A model generated the notes under the pieces. The model was given only the letters and a program-made list of their open reading frames with translations. It did no database searches and was not told where the DNA came from. The position numbers and the translations under genes were made by a program. From Serinus canaria (taxonomy: Eukaryota; Chordata; Aves; Passeriformes; Fringillidae), in the NCBI RefSeq assembly GCF_022539315.1, contig NC_066317.1:70105190-70169189 (forward strand): a DNA stretch of 64,000 nucleotides, in the 5' to 3' direction. Below, piece after piece: positions 43,593-54,950 of the stretch. Position 1 is the stretch's first letter. Every line of letters begins with the position of its first letter.

Positions 43593-46479
43593 ATAAGAGG
43601 CAAAAAGCCCCTCCAGAACCTCTGGAATAAAACTCTCCCAGACCTCCTCCTCCAGGTGCTGTTGGATTCTCATGGATGATCCTTCAGGAATCTGGTGGGG
43701 GAGCAAGAAGGGTTTGGAAAACCCGGGATGGCTCCTCTGGTTGGGATCCGGCCAAGGAATCTGATCCCAACTCCCTGGAGCTCCGCAGCCTCTGGATTTG
43801 GGAGCTGGGAATGTTCTCCTCACTTTTCCATCAGCAATTCCTGCCTGGCTGCTGATCCCAGCATGGAGGCAGGGAATGATCCATCCAGGATTTCCCGGAG
43901 TGAGGAGGAAAATCCACGACCTGGGAGACGGGAATGAAGAAAGGACGAGATGGGTCAATTCCACCACGGCAGGGCCCGAATTCCCACTGCAGGATATTCC
44001 TTGGAAAACTCCCAATCCAGCCCAAATTCCAGTTGTCCTGCTGATTTATTAACCTTGGAATTCTGGAGAGGATTTTTCTGGAGAGGACTTTTCCGATTAA
44101 ACCCAGCCTCGGCAGGAGAACTTCCAAAGGCATCCCGATATTTTTGCTTTAAAACCAGAGCATAAAAATTCCTTTTTTTATTTTTATTTTTGGAGTCAGA
44201 ATTCCTGCCCAGCGCAGGCCAGGGAATGTCATCCCATAATTCCTGTGGTTGAACCTTGCCCTTGGAAAACCGTCCGTGGAAAATGGTTTTCCTTTTTTTT
44301 TTCTTTTTTTTTTTTTGGATGGCCGAGGTTTTTTTGGATGAAATTTGGACAAATTTTGGACACTTTGGAGGAAACTTGATCCCAGAAATTCCTGTGGTTG
44401 TTTTATTTAGGAAAAATCTGCTCCCTGTTTTTTGGAGTCATGGCTCAGACAAACATTTGACCTCTGGAATCCTTCACGATCTGGATTGGACCTGGGAGCA
44501 ACTGATTTTTACTGGAAATTCGGGACAAATCAGGAATTCATGATGGAATTCCCGAGCCACAGCTTTTCTCTTTTAAAATAAGTTTTATTCTGGGTCTGAA
44601 TTGTGGAATTCGGATGGGTTTGAATTTTTTTAAAATTCAAATTTTTTTTAAATTCAAATGGGAAGAAAATTCCAAATCGAGCGCAATTTTGAGAGAAAAC
44701 AGAATTAGGAATTAGGAATTTAGGAATTCTGATTTTTCCAATAATTTTTAATTTTTTTTTTGGGGGGGGGGGGGGGAAGGGAATGAATTAATTGGTGACA
44801 CTGAGAGAATTCCCTGAGCTGCCAAAATTGCAGAAAAAAATTCTGGATTCTTCTGGTGCCACTTTCAACCCAAAATTCCTGTGCCTGGCAGCTTCCCCGG
44901 GGAATTCACATTCCAGCCTGGATTTCTCCGGGAGGAAACTCAGGAACATCCTCTCACAAATTCCTTTTTTGCGCCAGCCGTGGATTTTCCTGCTTTTCCG
45001 TGTGTTTGCTCAATCCCAAATCCAAGCCTAAAGTTTGGAAGGAGGGATGGAACATTCACAGAGTTGCCGGATGCTCTGGGATAGGAAAGTTTCCCTTTTG
45101 CTTCCCATGCTTTGGGATTGGACAAAAAAAAGTCTTGGAATGGTTTCCAAGGGATCAGCACCTTCCCGGGGCTCATTCCCAACATTTTAGGACCCAAAGG
45201 AATTTTGTCCAGTTGGACAAATGAAGGCAGGAGCTCATCCGAGCCCAGAAACCTGGAAAACTCCGCTCCGAAGGGTGAGAATTCCCAAATAATTGTTCTA
45301 AACCCCCAACAATTTCTTCTTCCAGTCGGGACAACTCAAGATTTCCACATTTTTTTCCGGAATGAAAGGCAAAAGGCACTTTTTGATGGAGCACCAGGGT
45401 GACCTTTCCCAGAAAATCCACCCTGGGCAGCTCCGGTGACATTTCCAAAGCACAAAGCTCCAAGAAATCCGTGGGGAGAGGAGCTGGGATGACGCTGATT
45501 CCTTCGGAAGGGCCCTGGATCACCGCGGGCTCTTCCCGGTGACAGAGCTCTCCGTCACCTGCTCCTTTCCCAATTTTTTTGGCAGATTTTTTTTTTCCCC
45601 TCCAGATCTGCAGAAAAGAGAAAAACTTGGGAAGACGGAGGTTTGGGGAGGGAGGTGGAATTTTTCCTCCTTCTCGGCTCTCTTTACTCCTCAAATCTTT
45701 GATTCCTACTTTTAATCTCCACCTCAAATCCCGGGATTTTGGCGGGTTCTCAGGCAAAAAAGCGGCGTCCACTAAAATGAAAAAAAAAATTCCAGAATTC
45801 CTTTTAAATTTATGGAAAACACAGGAATTCTTCCTCTCCCTGAAATCCGAATAATTAAAGACCAAAAAAAATTCCACAACACCCCAAAAAGGGGGAATTG
45901 TGTCCTGGAGGGAAAACTCCTAAAAGTGCTTCAATCTGGAGCTGATCGCTGTCAGGAAAACACTTGGATTTTTAGGGAATGCTGATTTCTGCTCTTTTCC
46001 AGGGGGAATTTGGCATCGCAACAGATCCCAAAATTCTCCTGGCACTTGGGTTTCCTTGCCATCCCTTAGATCCCAATGAGGAAAACAAGGATTGGCTCCT
46101 TCCCACGGATTTTCTTTGGGAATGTGATCTCTTCCCCAGGTCTCTTCCCTGTCTCCTGGTGTTATCCAGCCTGACTGGGAACGCCTCGGCTTAGGATTGG
46201 TCTTGCTCCCAGTAGGGATAAAGCATTCCAAAGGGAGAAGTTTGTTATGCCTTAAAAAAGAAATTAAATTGGAATTTCAGGAAGATGCTGGAAGCTGGGG
46301 AGGGGTTGGGATCCCACCACAATTTTCTTTTGGTAAATCCATGGATTGCAGAAATCCAAGGATTATGTTTGCTGTAGCGCGGATTTCTGGGAATTCTCCT
46401 CTGCTTAATCCAATAAAAACCAGGCAGGGAATTCCCAGTCTGGCAGAGTCACAGACTTCCCATTCCCAGCCTCTGGGCA
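43593..46479. other. Unique DNA with homopolymer runs
   Basis: About 2.9 kb with no gene or CR1 that I can recognise. T-rich runs occur at 44288-44316 and 45582-45600, and a T(10)-G(15) junction at 44752-44776. Confidence 0.5.
44752..44776. repeat. Poly-T/poly-G junction
   Basis: Ten T directly followed by fifteen G. A single run of G this long can form intermolecular G-quadruplexes and is error-prone in sequencing, so the exact length is uncertain. Confidence 0.9.
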
Positions 46480-46592
46480 GGCTGGAAAGGGCTTGGAAAA
46501 GCCTGGGATAGTGGAAGGTGTCCCAGCCCATGGATGGATGATCCTGAAAGTCCCATCCCAACCCATTCCAGAATTCCATGATTCCATTCTAG
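46480..46592 (+). repeat. CR1 LINE, 3' end
   Basis: GGCTTGGAAAAGCCTGGGAT, AGTGGAAGGTGTCCCAGCCC, GGATGATCCTGAAAGTCCCA and CCCATTCCAGAATTCCATGA tail. Confidence 0.9.
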
Positions 46593-46809
46593 TCCCAGCC
46601 TGAAACTCCCTCGGCCAAGTGGAGGTTGCAGGAGCAGTGAAAAAATCCCTTTCTTTGGTTGTTTTTTGGTGGGATCCGGACCATTCCCACTTGGAATTAG
46701 AGGATCGGGAATCTCTGAAAGGTGGATTTTTAAGGAAAGAAAAAGGTGGAATGGGATTTTCACCTCAGTGAAATATTTTCACCTGAAAGCATCTCGTCCT
46801 AAGAGGGAA
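46593..46809. other. Unique DNA
   Basis: Nothing recognised. Confidence 0.4.
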
Positions 46810-46892
46810 GTGATCCCAAATTATCGAGCAGTGATCCCAAATTATCGAGCAGTTATCCCAAATTTTTGAGCAGTTATCCCAAATTTTTTTTA
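46810..46892. repeat. 22-bp minisatellite, four units
   Basis: AGTGATCCCAAATTATCGAGC occurs twice, followed by two units AGTTATCCCAAATTTTTGAGC-like and a degenerate end. A local slippage product. Confidence 0.92.
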
Positions 46893-47049
46893 GCAGTTTT
46901 TCCTGGACAAGACCTTTCCTGTCCCCTCTCCTCTCTCCTCGTTTGTCCTTTCAGTCTGTCCCAGCCCCTCGCTGCCATTTCCCAACCAAATTCCCATTTT
47001 TTTGGAGCTCTTTCCCATAAAAAGCAGGTGGAATGTTTTCCAGGATCAT
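46893..47049. other. Unique DNA
   Basis: Nothing recognised. Confidence 0.4.
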
Positions 47050-47260
47050 GGAATGACCTCAAAGCCATCCCCCATCCATGGGAACACCTTTCACTATCCC
47101 AGGCCGCTCCAACCAGGCCTTGGACACTTCCAGGGATGAGGAATCCACAAATTCTCTGGGAAACCTCTTCCAGGGCTGGAATACAAATCCACAGATTTGA
47201 GCTCCAGGTTCTGCTTTTCCAGGTGGGTGGGATTTGGGACACTCCCTCAATTCCTAGGTG
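47050..47260 (-). repeat. CR1 LINE, 3' end with internal deletion (minus strand)
   Basis: ATCATGGAATGACCTCAAAG, CATCCATGGGAACACCTTTC, ACTATCCCAGGCCGCTCCAA and AGGCCTTGGACACTTCCAGG are in reversed CR1 order. The piece between the tail and the ACCTCAAAG block is shortened. Confidence 0.8.
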
Positions 47261-47514
47261 GGAAAAGGGATTTTTCCTAGAGGTTTTTCCCTGTTTTTTG
47301 ACCATCTCCACCTCCAAAGCCACATTCCAGACCTTCTTCCCACCAAAAAAACTGGCAGAGGACCCATCCAAGCTCTCCCCTTCTGCCTTGGGAACAATTC
47401 CTCATGAATTCCATGAAGACCTCCAGGACCACCAGGCTGATCCTGGTTGGGGAATTCCTGGGAAAAACCACAAATCCAAGAATTCCCAGGGAACAAGGGG
47501 CAGGATGATGGGAA

Positions 47515-47780
47515 ACAGCCTCAAGTGGCACCAGGGGAGATTAGGGTTGGATTTTTCAGGAATATTTCTTCACAGAAAGGGTTGGAAAGCCATGGAAAAG
47601 GCTGGATTTTTGGAAATATTGCTTCACCAAAAGGGTTGGAAAGCCATGGAGAAGGCTGCCCAGGTAGCTGCGGGAATCTTGTATCCCTGAAAATCCTGGA
47701 TCCACTTGGGGACAGGGTTTGGTGGGTTGGCCTTGGGGCTTGATGGTCCCAGGGTCTCTTTTCCGAAATAATTCCATGAT
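47515..47780 (+). repeat. CR1 LINE with an internal 54-bp tandem duplication
   Basis: GCACCAGGGGAGATTAGGGT and TTCTTCACAGAAAGGGTTGG identify a CR1. The stretch GGATTTTTCAGGAATATT... GGCT starts at 47549 and is repeated from 47603. It ends with AATAATTCCATGATTCCAAA. Confidence 0.82.
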
Positions 47781-48857
47781 TCCAAAATAAAAGCAAAATT
47801 CTCTCCCAATATTCCGAGGTGGAGGAAATTTGTGATTCCTTCCACGTTGGGTCCAACCTGCTCCAAACCCAAAATGAGCCCAAAAGGATCTGGGAATTCC
47901 ACAGGATTCACCCAGGGGGGATGGTGGGTTCTGGATGGGAGAGATGGAAACATTTCAGGGAATTTCTTTAAGGAAAACAGAATTCCCTAAGGTTCAGAAG
48001 CCTTTTCATGGCAAGAAACATTTCCAGCTTCCAGGGACAGGTTTGGAGCATTTTCCAGTGGGAATTTTGTCCATGAGGGATGCCTGGAGCCAGTTTTTCC
48101 ATCAATATCCATCCATATCCAAGGAAGACTTGGAACCGAAAGCTCCGGCCTCGCTGGGTGTCGGGAAATCCTGACTGTCAAATAAATCCCGGGAATAATT
48201 ATTTTCCTTTGAATTTATTTACATTTGAAATCCAAAAAAAAGAGGGATGAACGGATTCCGACGGCTCTTGGAATTCCTTGAAGGCAACTCCACAACCACG
48301 CCGGGAACAGAGACTCCATTGTAATTCCCAACAAATCCCGGCCCGGGAGCCAAAAGCAACAAACAGGATGTCAGGGAATGGATGTGGAATGGAAAACGAT
48401 GGGAAGGGAGGCTTTGGAGTGAACTTTTTGTTGGGAAGCAGGAAAAATGAGGAAAAACTCCATCGTTTTTGGCTGGATTTTGGGTGTGAGGAAAACCAAA
48501 AAATGTGGAATTTTTTAAAATTTTTTTTTTTTTTTTTGTCCAAAACTGCCCTGCTGGATTTTTGGGAATGGCACATTCCAGGGATGGAGAGATCCCTGCT
48601 GGAGACACACAAAGCTCCATGTCTCGTGCTGGTCCCCATCCCACATTTCCGACAAAATTCCATGCAAAGAGAAGGAGATCAAGCAGCTCCGCCTCTTTTC
48701 CTGGATGGCTGTTCCTGAAAAGGGCAGGAAAATGGGAATGGAGGGAATCCCACCCTCATTCCTTATTTAATTCCAGCTGGGAGCTGAACTTCAGCACCTT
48801 GGCCGTGGTGTTGTTTTATTCCAGCAAGGCAGCCCCAAAAATTAGGAATATTCCAGC
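47781..48857. other. Unique DNA, nothing recognised
   Basis: No gene. A T(17) run lies at 48521-48537. Confidence 0.5.
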
Positions 48858-49000
48858 CAGGAGGGTTTTAGGTTGGATATTTGGGAATATTTCTTCATGG
48901 AAAATTCGGGAATATTTCTTCATTTTTTTCATGGAAAATGCTGTCAAGCATTGGAAAAGGATCCCAGGGAAGGGGTGGAGTTATTCCCCTGCCAAGGGGG
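48858..49000 (+). repeat. CR1 LINE internal fragment
   Basis: GGAGGGTTTTAGGTTGGATA, TATTTCTTCATGGAAAATTC with a short local duplication of AATATTTCTTCAT, then GCTGTCAAGCATTGGAAAAG. No tail is left. Confidence 0.75.
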
Positions 49001-49576
49001 AAAACTCGTCCATGGAATTCCAAACCTTTGGAACAACAAAAGGTTTGGAATTGAAAATTTCGAAATGAAATTCCCCCCGGGATGAGGGAACTGAGCCCTT
49101 CTGACCTCCAAGGAGCTCCAAAATCCTCCCAAAAACACAGCCCTGACCCCAGACTGGTGGAAATCATGGAAAAATCTCAGGGATCGGAGGTTTTACCCCC
49201 AAATTTCCTTCCCTGGAATTCCAGGATGAACCATCTCACTGCCCCTTTGATTTCTGGAATAATAGGGATAAATCAGGAATGGCACCCCAAAATTCCTTCT
49301 CCTACTTCCCATCTTTCCAAGGGATGGCTCCAGATGGGATAACTGGAATGAAATCCTCCTCTTGCCATTGGAATCCCGGCCTGGAATCCCACCTGGAATC
49401 CACGGATAACAGCAGGGAGACGCCTCAAGTGGGGGTTAATCCATCCCATTCCCGGCTCCTCCATCCCATTGGCTCTGGCCGGGCTCTGGGCTTTATTTTT
49501 AACTCCTGTGGAAAGCTCTGCTTTCTTTTCCTCGCTGCTCCGAGATGAAAGTCGGAATTCCGGCCTTATCCGCTGC
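49001..49576. other. Unique DNA, nothing recognised
   Basis: No gene or repeat recognised. Confidence 0.5.
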
Positions 49577-50180
49577 CAGCCTGGGATGCTGTTGGAATTT
49601 TGAGGGGAATTTTTCCCTCTCCTTTGTCTCCCGCTTGAGAAATTCCTTCCCAATCCTCCCAAAGTGGGAGCATTCCCAACTTGCTCTTTCCTTGGAAAAG
49701 TCCCAAAAAATTCCAGTGCTATCCATGCGGCTGGATTTTCGAGGGTCATTTTCCCCTTTCCTTTTTCTCCCAGCTGAGAAATTCCTTCCCAATCCTCCCA
49801 AAGTGGAAGCATTCCCAGCTTCCTCTTTCCTTGGAAAAGGAAAAGGAAAAATCCCCAAAATTCCAGCGTTATCCATGCAGTTGGATTTTTGAGGGGCATT
49901 TTTCCCCTTTTCTCCCAGTTAAAAAATTCCTTCCAAATCTTCCCAAGGATGAAGCAAGCATTCCCAGCTTGCTCTTTCCTTGGATAAATCCCCAAAAATT
50001 CCAGTGTTATCCATGTCCAGCCTGGTGTGCAATTGGATTTTTGAGGGTCATTTTCCCCTTTTCTTTTTCTCCCAGTTGAGCAATTCCTTCCCAATCCTCC
50101 CAAAGTAGAAGCATTCCCGGCTTCCTCTTTCCTTGGAAAAAGAAAAATCCCAAAAAATTCCAGCGTGGAATTCGACTGGA
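49577..50180. repeat. 138-152-bp tandem array, four units
   Basis: Each unit has GAGGGTCATTTTCCCC, AATTCCTTCCCAATCCTCCC, AAAGTGGAAGCATTCCC, CTCTTTCCTTGGAAAAG and CCAGTGTTATCCATG. Units begin near 49599, 49737, 49886 and 50038. Units 1 and 4 are both preceded by CCAGCCTGG. Length changes come mainly from AAGGAAAAGGAAAA slippage near the middle. Confidence 0.92.
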
Positions 50181-50230
50181 TTCAATCTTTGAGCTCTCCA
50201 AGGAAACAAACCCACGCCACACAAGGAAAA

Positions 50231-51741
50231 CATCCCTGTTTGGGGTGAGAACCTTCCCTAAAACTCCCCTTTTCCCTGAAAAACCTGGAGTTGGGTGGAA
50301 AACATGGAAAACATCCCTGTTTGGGGTGAGAACCTCCAAAAACTCCCCTTTTCCCTGAAAAACCTGGAGTTCAGTGGAAAACATGGAAAACATCCCTGTT
50401 TGGGGTGAGAACCTCCCTGAACTCCCCTTTTCCCTGAAAAACCTGGAGTTGGGTGGAAAACATGGAAAACATCCCTGTTTGGGGTGAGAACCTTCCTGAA
50501 AACTCCCCCTTTTCCCTGAAAAACCTGGAATTCAATGGAAACATGGAAAACATCCCTGTTTGGGGTGAGAACCTCCAAAAACTCCCCTTTTCCCTGAAAA
50601 ACCTGGAGTTGGGTGGAAAAACGGAAAACATCCCTGTTTGGCGTGAGAACCTCCAAAACCTCTCCCTTTTCCCTGAAAAACCTGGAGTTGGGTGGAAAAC
50701 ATGGAAAACATCCCTGTTTGGGGTGAGAACCTCCAAAAACTCCCCCTTTTCCCTGAAAAACCTGGAGTTGGGTGGAAAACATGGAAAACATCTCTGTTTG
50801 GCGTGAGAACCTCCAAAACCTCTCCCTTTTCCCTGAAAAACCTGGAGTTGGGTGGAAAAACATGGAAAACATCCCTGTTTGGGGTGAGAACCTTCCCTAA
50901 AACTCCCCTTTTCCCTGAAAAACCTGGAGTTTGGTGGAAAACATGGAAAACATCCCTGTTTGGGGTGAGAACCTCCAAAAAACTCCCCCTTTTCCCTGAA
51001 AAACCTGGAGTTGGGTGGAAAACATGGAAAACATCCCTGTTTGGGGTGAGAACCCTCCAAAAACTCCCCTTTTCCCTGAAAAACCTGGAGTTCAGTGGAA
51101 AACACGGAAAACATCCCTGTTTGGGGTGAGAACCTCCCTGAACTCCCCTTTTCCCTGAAAAATCTGGAGTTGGGTGGAAAACATGGAAAACATCCCTGTT
51201 TGGGGTGAGAACCTTCCTGAAAACTCCCCCTTTTCCCTGAAAATCCTGGAGTTCAGTGGAAAACATGGAAAACATCCCTGTTTGGGGTGAGAACCTCCCT
51301 GAACTCCCCTTTTCCCTGAAAAACCTGGAGTTCAATGGAAAACATGGAAAACATCCCTGTTTGGGGTGAGAACCTTCCTGAAAACATCCCCCTTTTCCCT
51401 GAAAAACCTGGAATTCAATGGAAAACATGGAAAACATCCCTGTTTGGGGTGAGAACCTCCAAAAACTCCCCCTTTTCCCTGAAAAATCTGGAGTTGGGTG
51501 GAAAACATGGAAAACATCCCTGTTTGGGGTGAGAACCTTCCTGAAAACTCCCCCTTTTCCCTGAAAAACCTGGAATTCAATGGAAAACATGGAAAACATC
51601 CCTGTTTGGGGTGAGAACCTCCAAAAACTCCCCTTTTCCCTGAAAAACCTGGAGTTGGGTGGAAAACATGGAAAACATCCCTGTTTGGGGTGAGAACTTC
51701 CAAAACCTCTCCCTTTTCCCTGAAAAACCTGGAGTTGGGTG
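50231..51741. repeat. About 80-bp minisatellite, 19 units
   Basis: The anchor CATCCCTGTTTGGGGTGAGA recurs at 50231, 50312, 50391, 50470, 50551, 50629, 50709, 50789, 50870, 50951, 51032, 51112, 51191, 51273, 51352, 51435, 51515, 51597 and 51676, with 78-83 bp between starts. Unit types differ in the segment after GAGAACC (TCCAAAAACTC, TCCCTGAACTC, TTCCTGAAAACTC, TCCAAAACCTCTC) and in GTTGGGTGG versus GTTCAGTGG or ATTCAATGG. The long minus-strand open frame across it is a by-product of the repeat. Confidence 0.97.
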
Positions 51742-52869
51742 GGAAGCACGGCACGTTCCCGCCACACTGGGCTGGGATCCGGGCACAAAAGGAGCCGTTT
51801 CCTGGATTTTTTTCCCTGGATTTCGGGACAGGGTTCAGGCAGGGGCCAAGGCATGGATGTGTCAGAATGAGGGATGGCCTTGGGGGTCACCTCTCCTTTG
51901 GACTCCGAGGCCGCTTTTCCGTAGGCTGGAAAATTAAGAGGTGGGAAGGAGATTTATTCGTCCCCCCGGCCCGGTAGTTCCTTGTTAGGTTAAATTCCCT
52001 GATTTCCGGCTACAAAAGTGCTTGTTAAAATAATCTCCCTGGAAAAATCCCCCCGGGAGCGCTCCATCTTCCCCAGGCCAACATTCCCGAGGAATGGAAG
52101 GGGCGAGGCCTGATGGATTTGTGCGAAATCAAATGAGCCCCCCCCCAAAAAAAAGAGGAGCTGGTTCCCAAATTTTTGGGAATTTGGTTTGTTCCGGGTG
52201 TTTTTGTGTGGAATTCCAGGATCCCTGCTCCATGCATCCTGTTTCTCTTTTATCCACAGGGATATTCTGCCTTTTCCACAGGTGATTCCCATTAATTTCT
52301 CCTGGTTTGGCTCTGTCCCCTGCCCAAAACTTCCACCAGGATGGTCCCAAAGAGGCAGCAGGAAAATCCATGTGCTCAGTATCCTCCTTTTTTCCAGGCT
52401 ATCAGATCCCAAAACTTCTTTTATCCACATCCCTCAAACTCCAGTAGGAATTCTGAGCCCAACCAGCCACAAACCCCATCCCAAAATTGGAGATTCCTCC
52501 CTATTCTCCTCATCCCAGTATCCTGCCAGCCCCATTCCCAAAATCCTTCTTCCCATTTTTCCACCCTCCGGGGTCACATTTTCTTCCTGCACCCCACGAA
52601 TCCCCCCAGACTGAACTTGCTCCGAGGACATTCCACATTCCTTATCCTGCTCTCCCTCCATCCCAGAGTTTTGGCCCCATTCCCGTGTCCCAATCCAGAC
52701 TCGGCCCTGGGAAGCTCCGTGGGGAGATGGGACCTGAGGAGCCCAGCCAGGATCAGCCCAACCTCTCCACACCCAGGAGATTGGGATCCCCTCCACCGAT
52801 GTTTGGGAATGGGAGCGGCACAGCAGAGCCTGGATTGGGATCTCTGGCTTTCAGCAGTCCAGACTTTTC
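51742..52869. other. Unique DNA, nothing recognised
   Basis: No gene. A C(9) run followed by A(9) occurs near 52138-52156. Confidence 0.5.
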
Positions 52870-53405
52870 CATGTTTTTCATGGAATCATGGAATGGTTTG
52901 GGTTGGAAAGAGCTTAAAGGTGATCCTGTTTCACCCCATCCATGGCAGGGACACCTCCCACTGTCCCAGGTGGATCCAAGCCCCAGTGTCCAACCTGGCC
53001 TTGGACTCTCCCAGGGATCCAGGGGCAGCCACAGCAAATCTGGGAATTCCAGCCCAGCCCCTGCCCACCCTCCCAGCCAGCAATTCCTTGCCCAGATCCC
53101 AGCCCAATCTCCCCTTTCCCAGTGGCAGCCATTCCCTGGCTCCTGTCCCTCTGTCCCTTGTCCCCAGTCCCTCTCCAGCTCTCCTGGAGCCCCTTCAGGG
53201 ACTCTGAGGAGTTTTCCCTTCTCCAGGGGAACATTCCCAGCTCTCCCAGCCTGGCTCCAGAGCAGAATCCCAGAATGGTTTGGGTTGGAAATGACCCTGA
53301 ATCCCATCCCATTCCCACCCCATCCATGGGCACCTTCCCCTATCCCAGGTTGTTCCAAATCCCACCCAACCCAGCCCTGGACACTTCCCGGGATCAGGAA
53401 TGAGG
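52870..53405 (-). repeat. CR1 3'-end dimer, copy D (minus strand)
   Basis: Module 2 occupies 52870-53265 with the reversed tail TTCATGGAATCATGGAATGG and the AAAACTCCTCAGAGTCCCTG-type middle block. At 53266 it joins reversed module 1 (AATCCCAGAATGGTTTGGGT ... GGACACTTCCCGGGATCAGG). The join is the short form, lacking about 11 bp compared with copies A and C. Confidence 0.88.
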
Positions 53406-53469
53406 AGGAAGCTCCTCAGGATTTTTGCTGAGGCCTCACAAACTCTTTAACCCCTCCCCTTCCCCTTCC

Positions 53470-54350
53470 CCTGCAGCCCCTTCCCAAAATCCCGCTCCCC
53501 CCCCGGGATGCCTGGAACCAGCCCCTCCCTCCAGCAGAAACCGGCGGCCAGGTTTAGTCCGGGGCTCGGACAAAGCTCCCATTGTGTGCCTGGATTATCC
53601 CGGAGGAGGCAGAAAGCCGGGAATGCCGGAGGATGCTCGGGGAGCGGGGATGGAGCAGAGGGCGCATCCCGAGCGTGCCCGGCAGGAGAGAGCGAGCGGA
53701 GCCCGCGGCATCTCCAGGGAGCGCCTGTCTTTCCCTGAGAACGGAGATTGAGGAGCTGCCCGGAGCTCCCAGACGTTACCTCAGCTCCCACCTCCTTCCC
53801 ATCGCTCCCGGGGCTCCGCTCCCGGGGCTCCGAGCGGATCCTCCCCGCCACCGCCGCGTCCCCAGCCATGAATCACGGCCGGCTCCGCCGACCCCGGCAA
53901 GGGGGAAGCGACGGGAGGGAGCGCTCCGTGCGCTGCGGCCCCAAAAAAAGCGGCTTTTCCCCTTTTCTTTCTTTTTTCCCCTCTTTTGCCCTCCTTCTCT
54001 CCCCTCTGTGTACCTGGTGTCTCCAGTTTGTTCCTCTTTTTCACTCCTTTGCCCACGAAGGGCCCACAGGACGGGTGTAGCACGGCCGTCCGGGGGGCCA
54101 GCAGGCGAGGGGAGCCCCCGGGGGGCCGACGGGCCCCCGGCCGCGGGGGGCCCGGGCGCTGGCGGCGACAAAGGGGGGAAAAGGGAGAGGGGGGCACAGG
54201 GGGCCGGGGCCTAGGGGAGCGGGAGAGGAGGGGGAGGGAGGGGAACGGGGTAGAAGCAGGGTGAGGGGGAGCAGGAAACGGGCCACAGGAGGGGCAAGGG
54301 GGAGAGGAGGGAAGACAAGGGGAACCAGCAGGGGAAAAGGTGGAGACATC
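53470..54350. promoter_or_regulatory. CpG island, possible promoter
   Basis: CpG dinucleotides are far denser than elsewhere, with GCCACCGCCGCGTCCCCAGC near 53843, GGCCGGCTCCGCCGACCCCG near 53877 and GGGGGCCGACGGGCCCCCGG near 54120. The 14-bp word GCTCCCGGGGCTCC occurs twice in tandem near 53805. A CpG island in a bird genome usually marks a promoter, but I see no convincing first exon. GAGGTAACGT on the minus strand near 53780 could be a splice donor. Confidence 0.4.
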
Positions 54351-54950
54351 ATTGACCGTGGTGGGGAAGAAGAAGAGGTGATAAAAGTTTGATTATCGTA
54401 TACAAAAGGGGGACTATGGGAAAAGGGGGGGAGTGAGAGGTATGAATCATGTGTGGAAAATTGTTAAGTGTTTATGTGGGGAAGGGATATGGGTATGTGC
54501 GAGTGTTGGGGAAGGGTTGGAAGTTGTATTTTTGTGGAAAGGTATATGACGTGTGTGGCAGGGGGGTAAAAAGTAAAAAGGAAAAAAAGGAGAATTGGGG
54601 AGAATTTTTTCCTCCCATTAGACCCTCTTTTTTCCCTTTACCCCCCTTTTTTATTTGTTCCTTGTCCACCTCCTTATTCCCCCTTTTCACTTTTCTGCAT
54701 TTTTTCTCCTTGGCTTTATTCATTTTTACATTTTCCCTTTTTATTTAATCTATCTTCTCCTTTTTCTCCCTCTTTTCCCTTTCCCCTTTTTCATTCCCCC
54801 TTTCTCCCTTTTATTTTTTCTTTTTCCAACGATGCGCTCAGTGAGGTTTTCCCTTGTTTGGGTTTTTTTCCTTTTTTCCCTCTTCATTCTTATCCCTTTT
54901 TTCCCAATAAAACAAAATTCCCAGTTCCCTGATTTTAGACCCAGCACTAA
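54351..54950. other. Strand-composition switch, possibly low-quality sequence
   Basis: From about 54090 to 54600 the plus strand is dominated by G and A; from about 54605 to 54930 it becomes dominated by T and C. No known repeat fits. The texture, with many short odd homopolymers, suggests either a real skew switch next to a CpG island or consensus errors in a difficult region. Confidence 0.55.

Noticed and set aside
50231..51741. CRISPR array
   Set aside because: Units are nearly identical along their full length, with no unique spacers, and the DNA is from a vertebrate.
50532..51890. 452-codon minus-strand open frame
   Set aside because: It is the 80-bp minisatellite read through; the peptide is a shifting repeat whose units are not multiples of three, so there is no selection for a reading frame.
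53868..54080. First coding exon starting at ATGAATCACGGC in the CpG island
   Set aside because: The frame quickly becomes low-complexity F/S/L from a T-rich run; no donor site at a plausible place. The CpG island itself is kept as a possible promoter.
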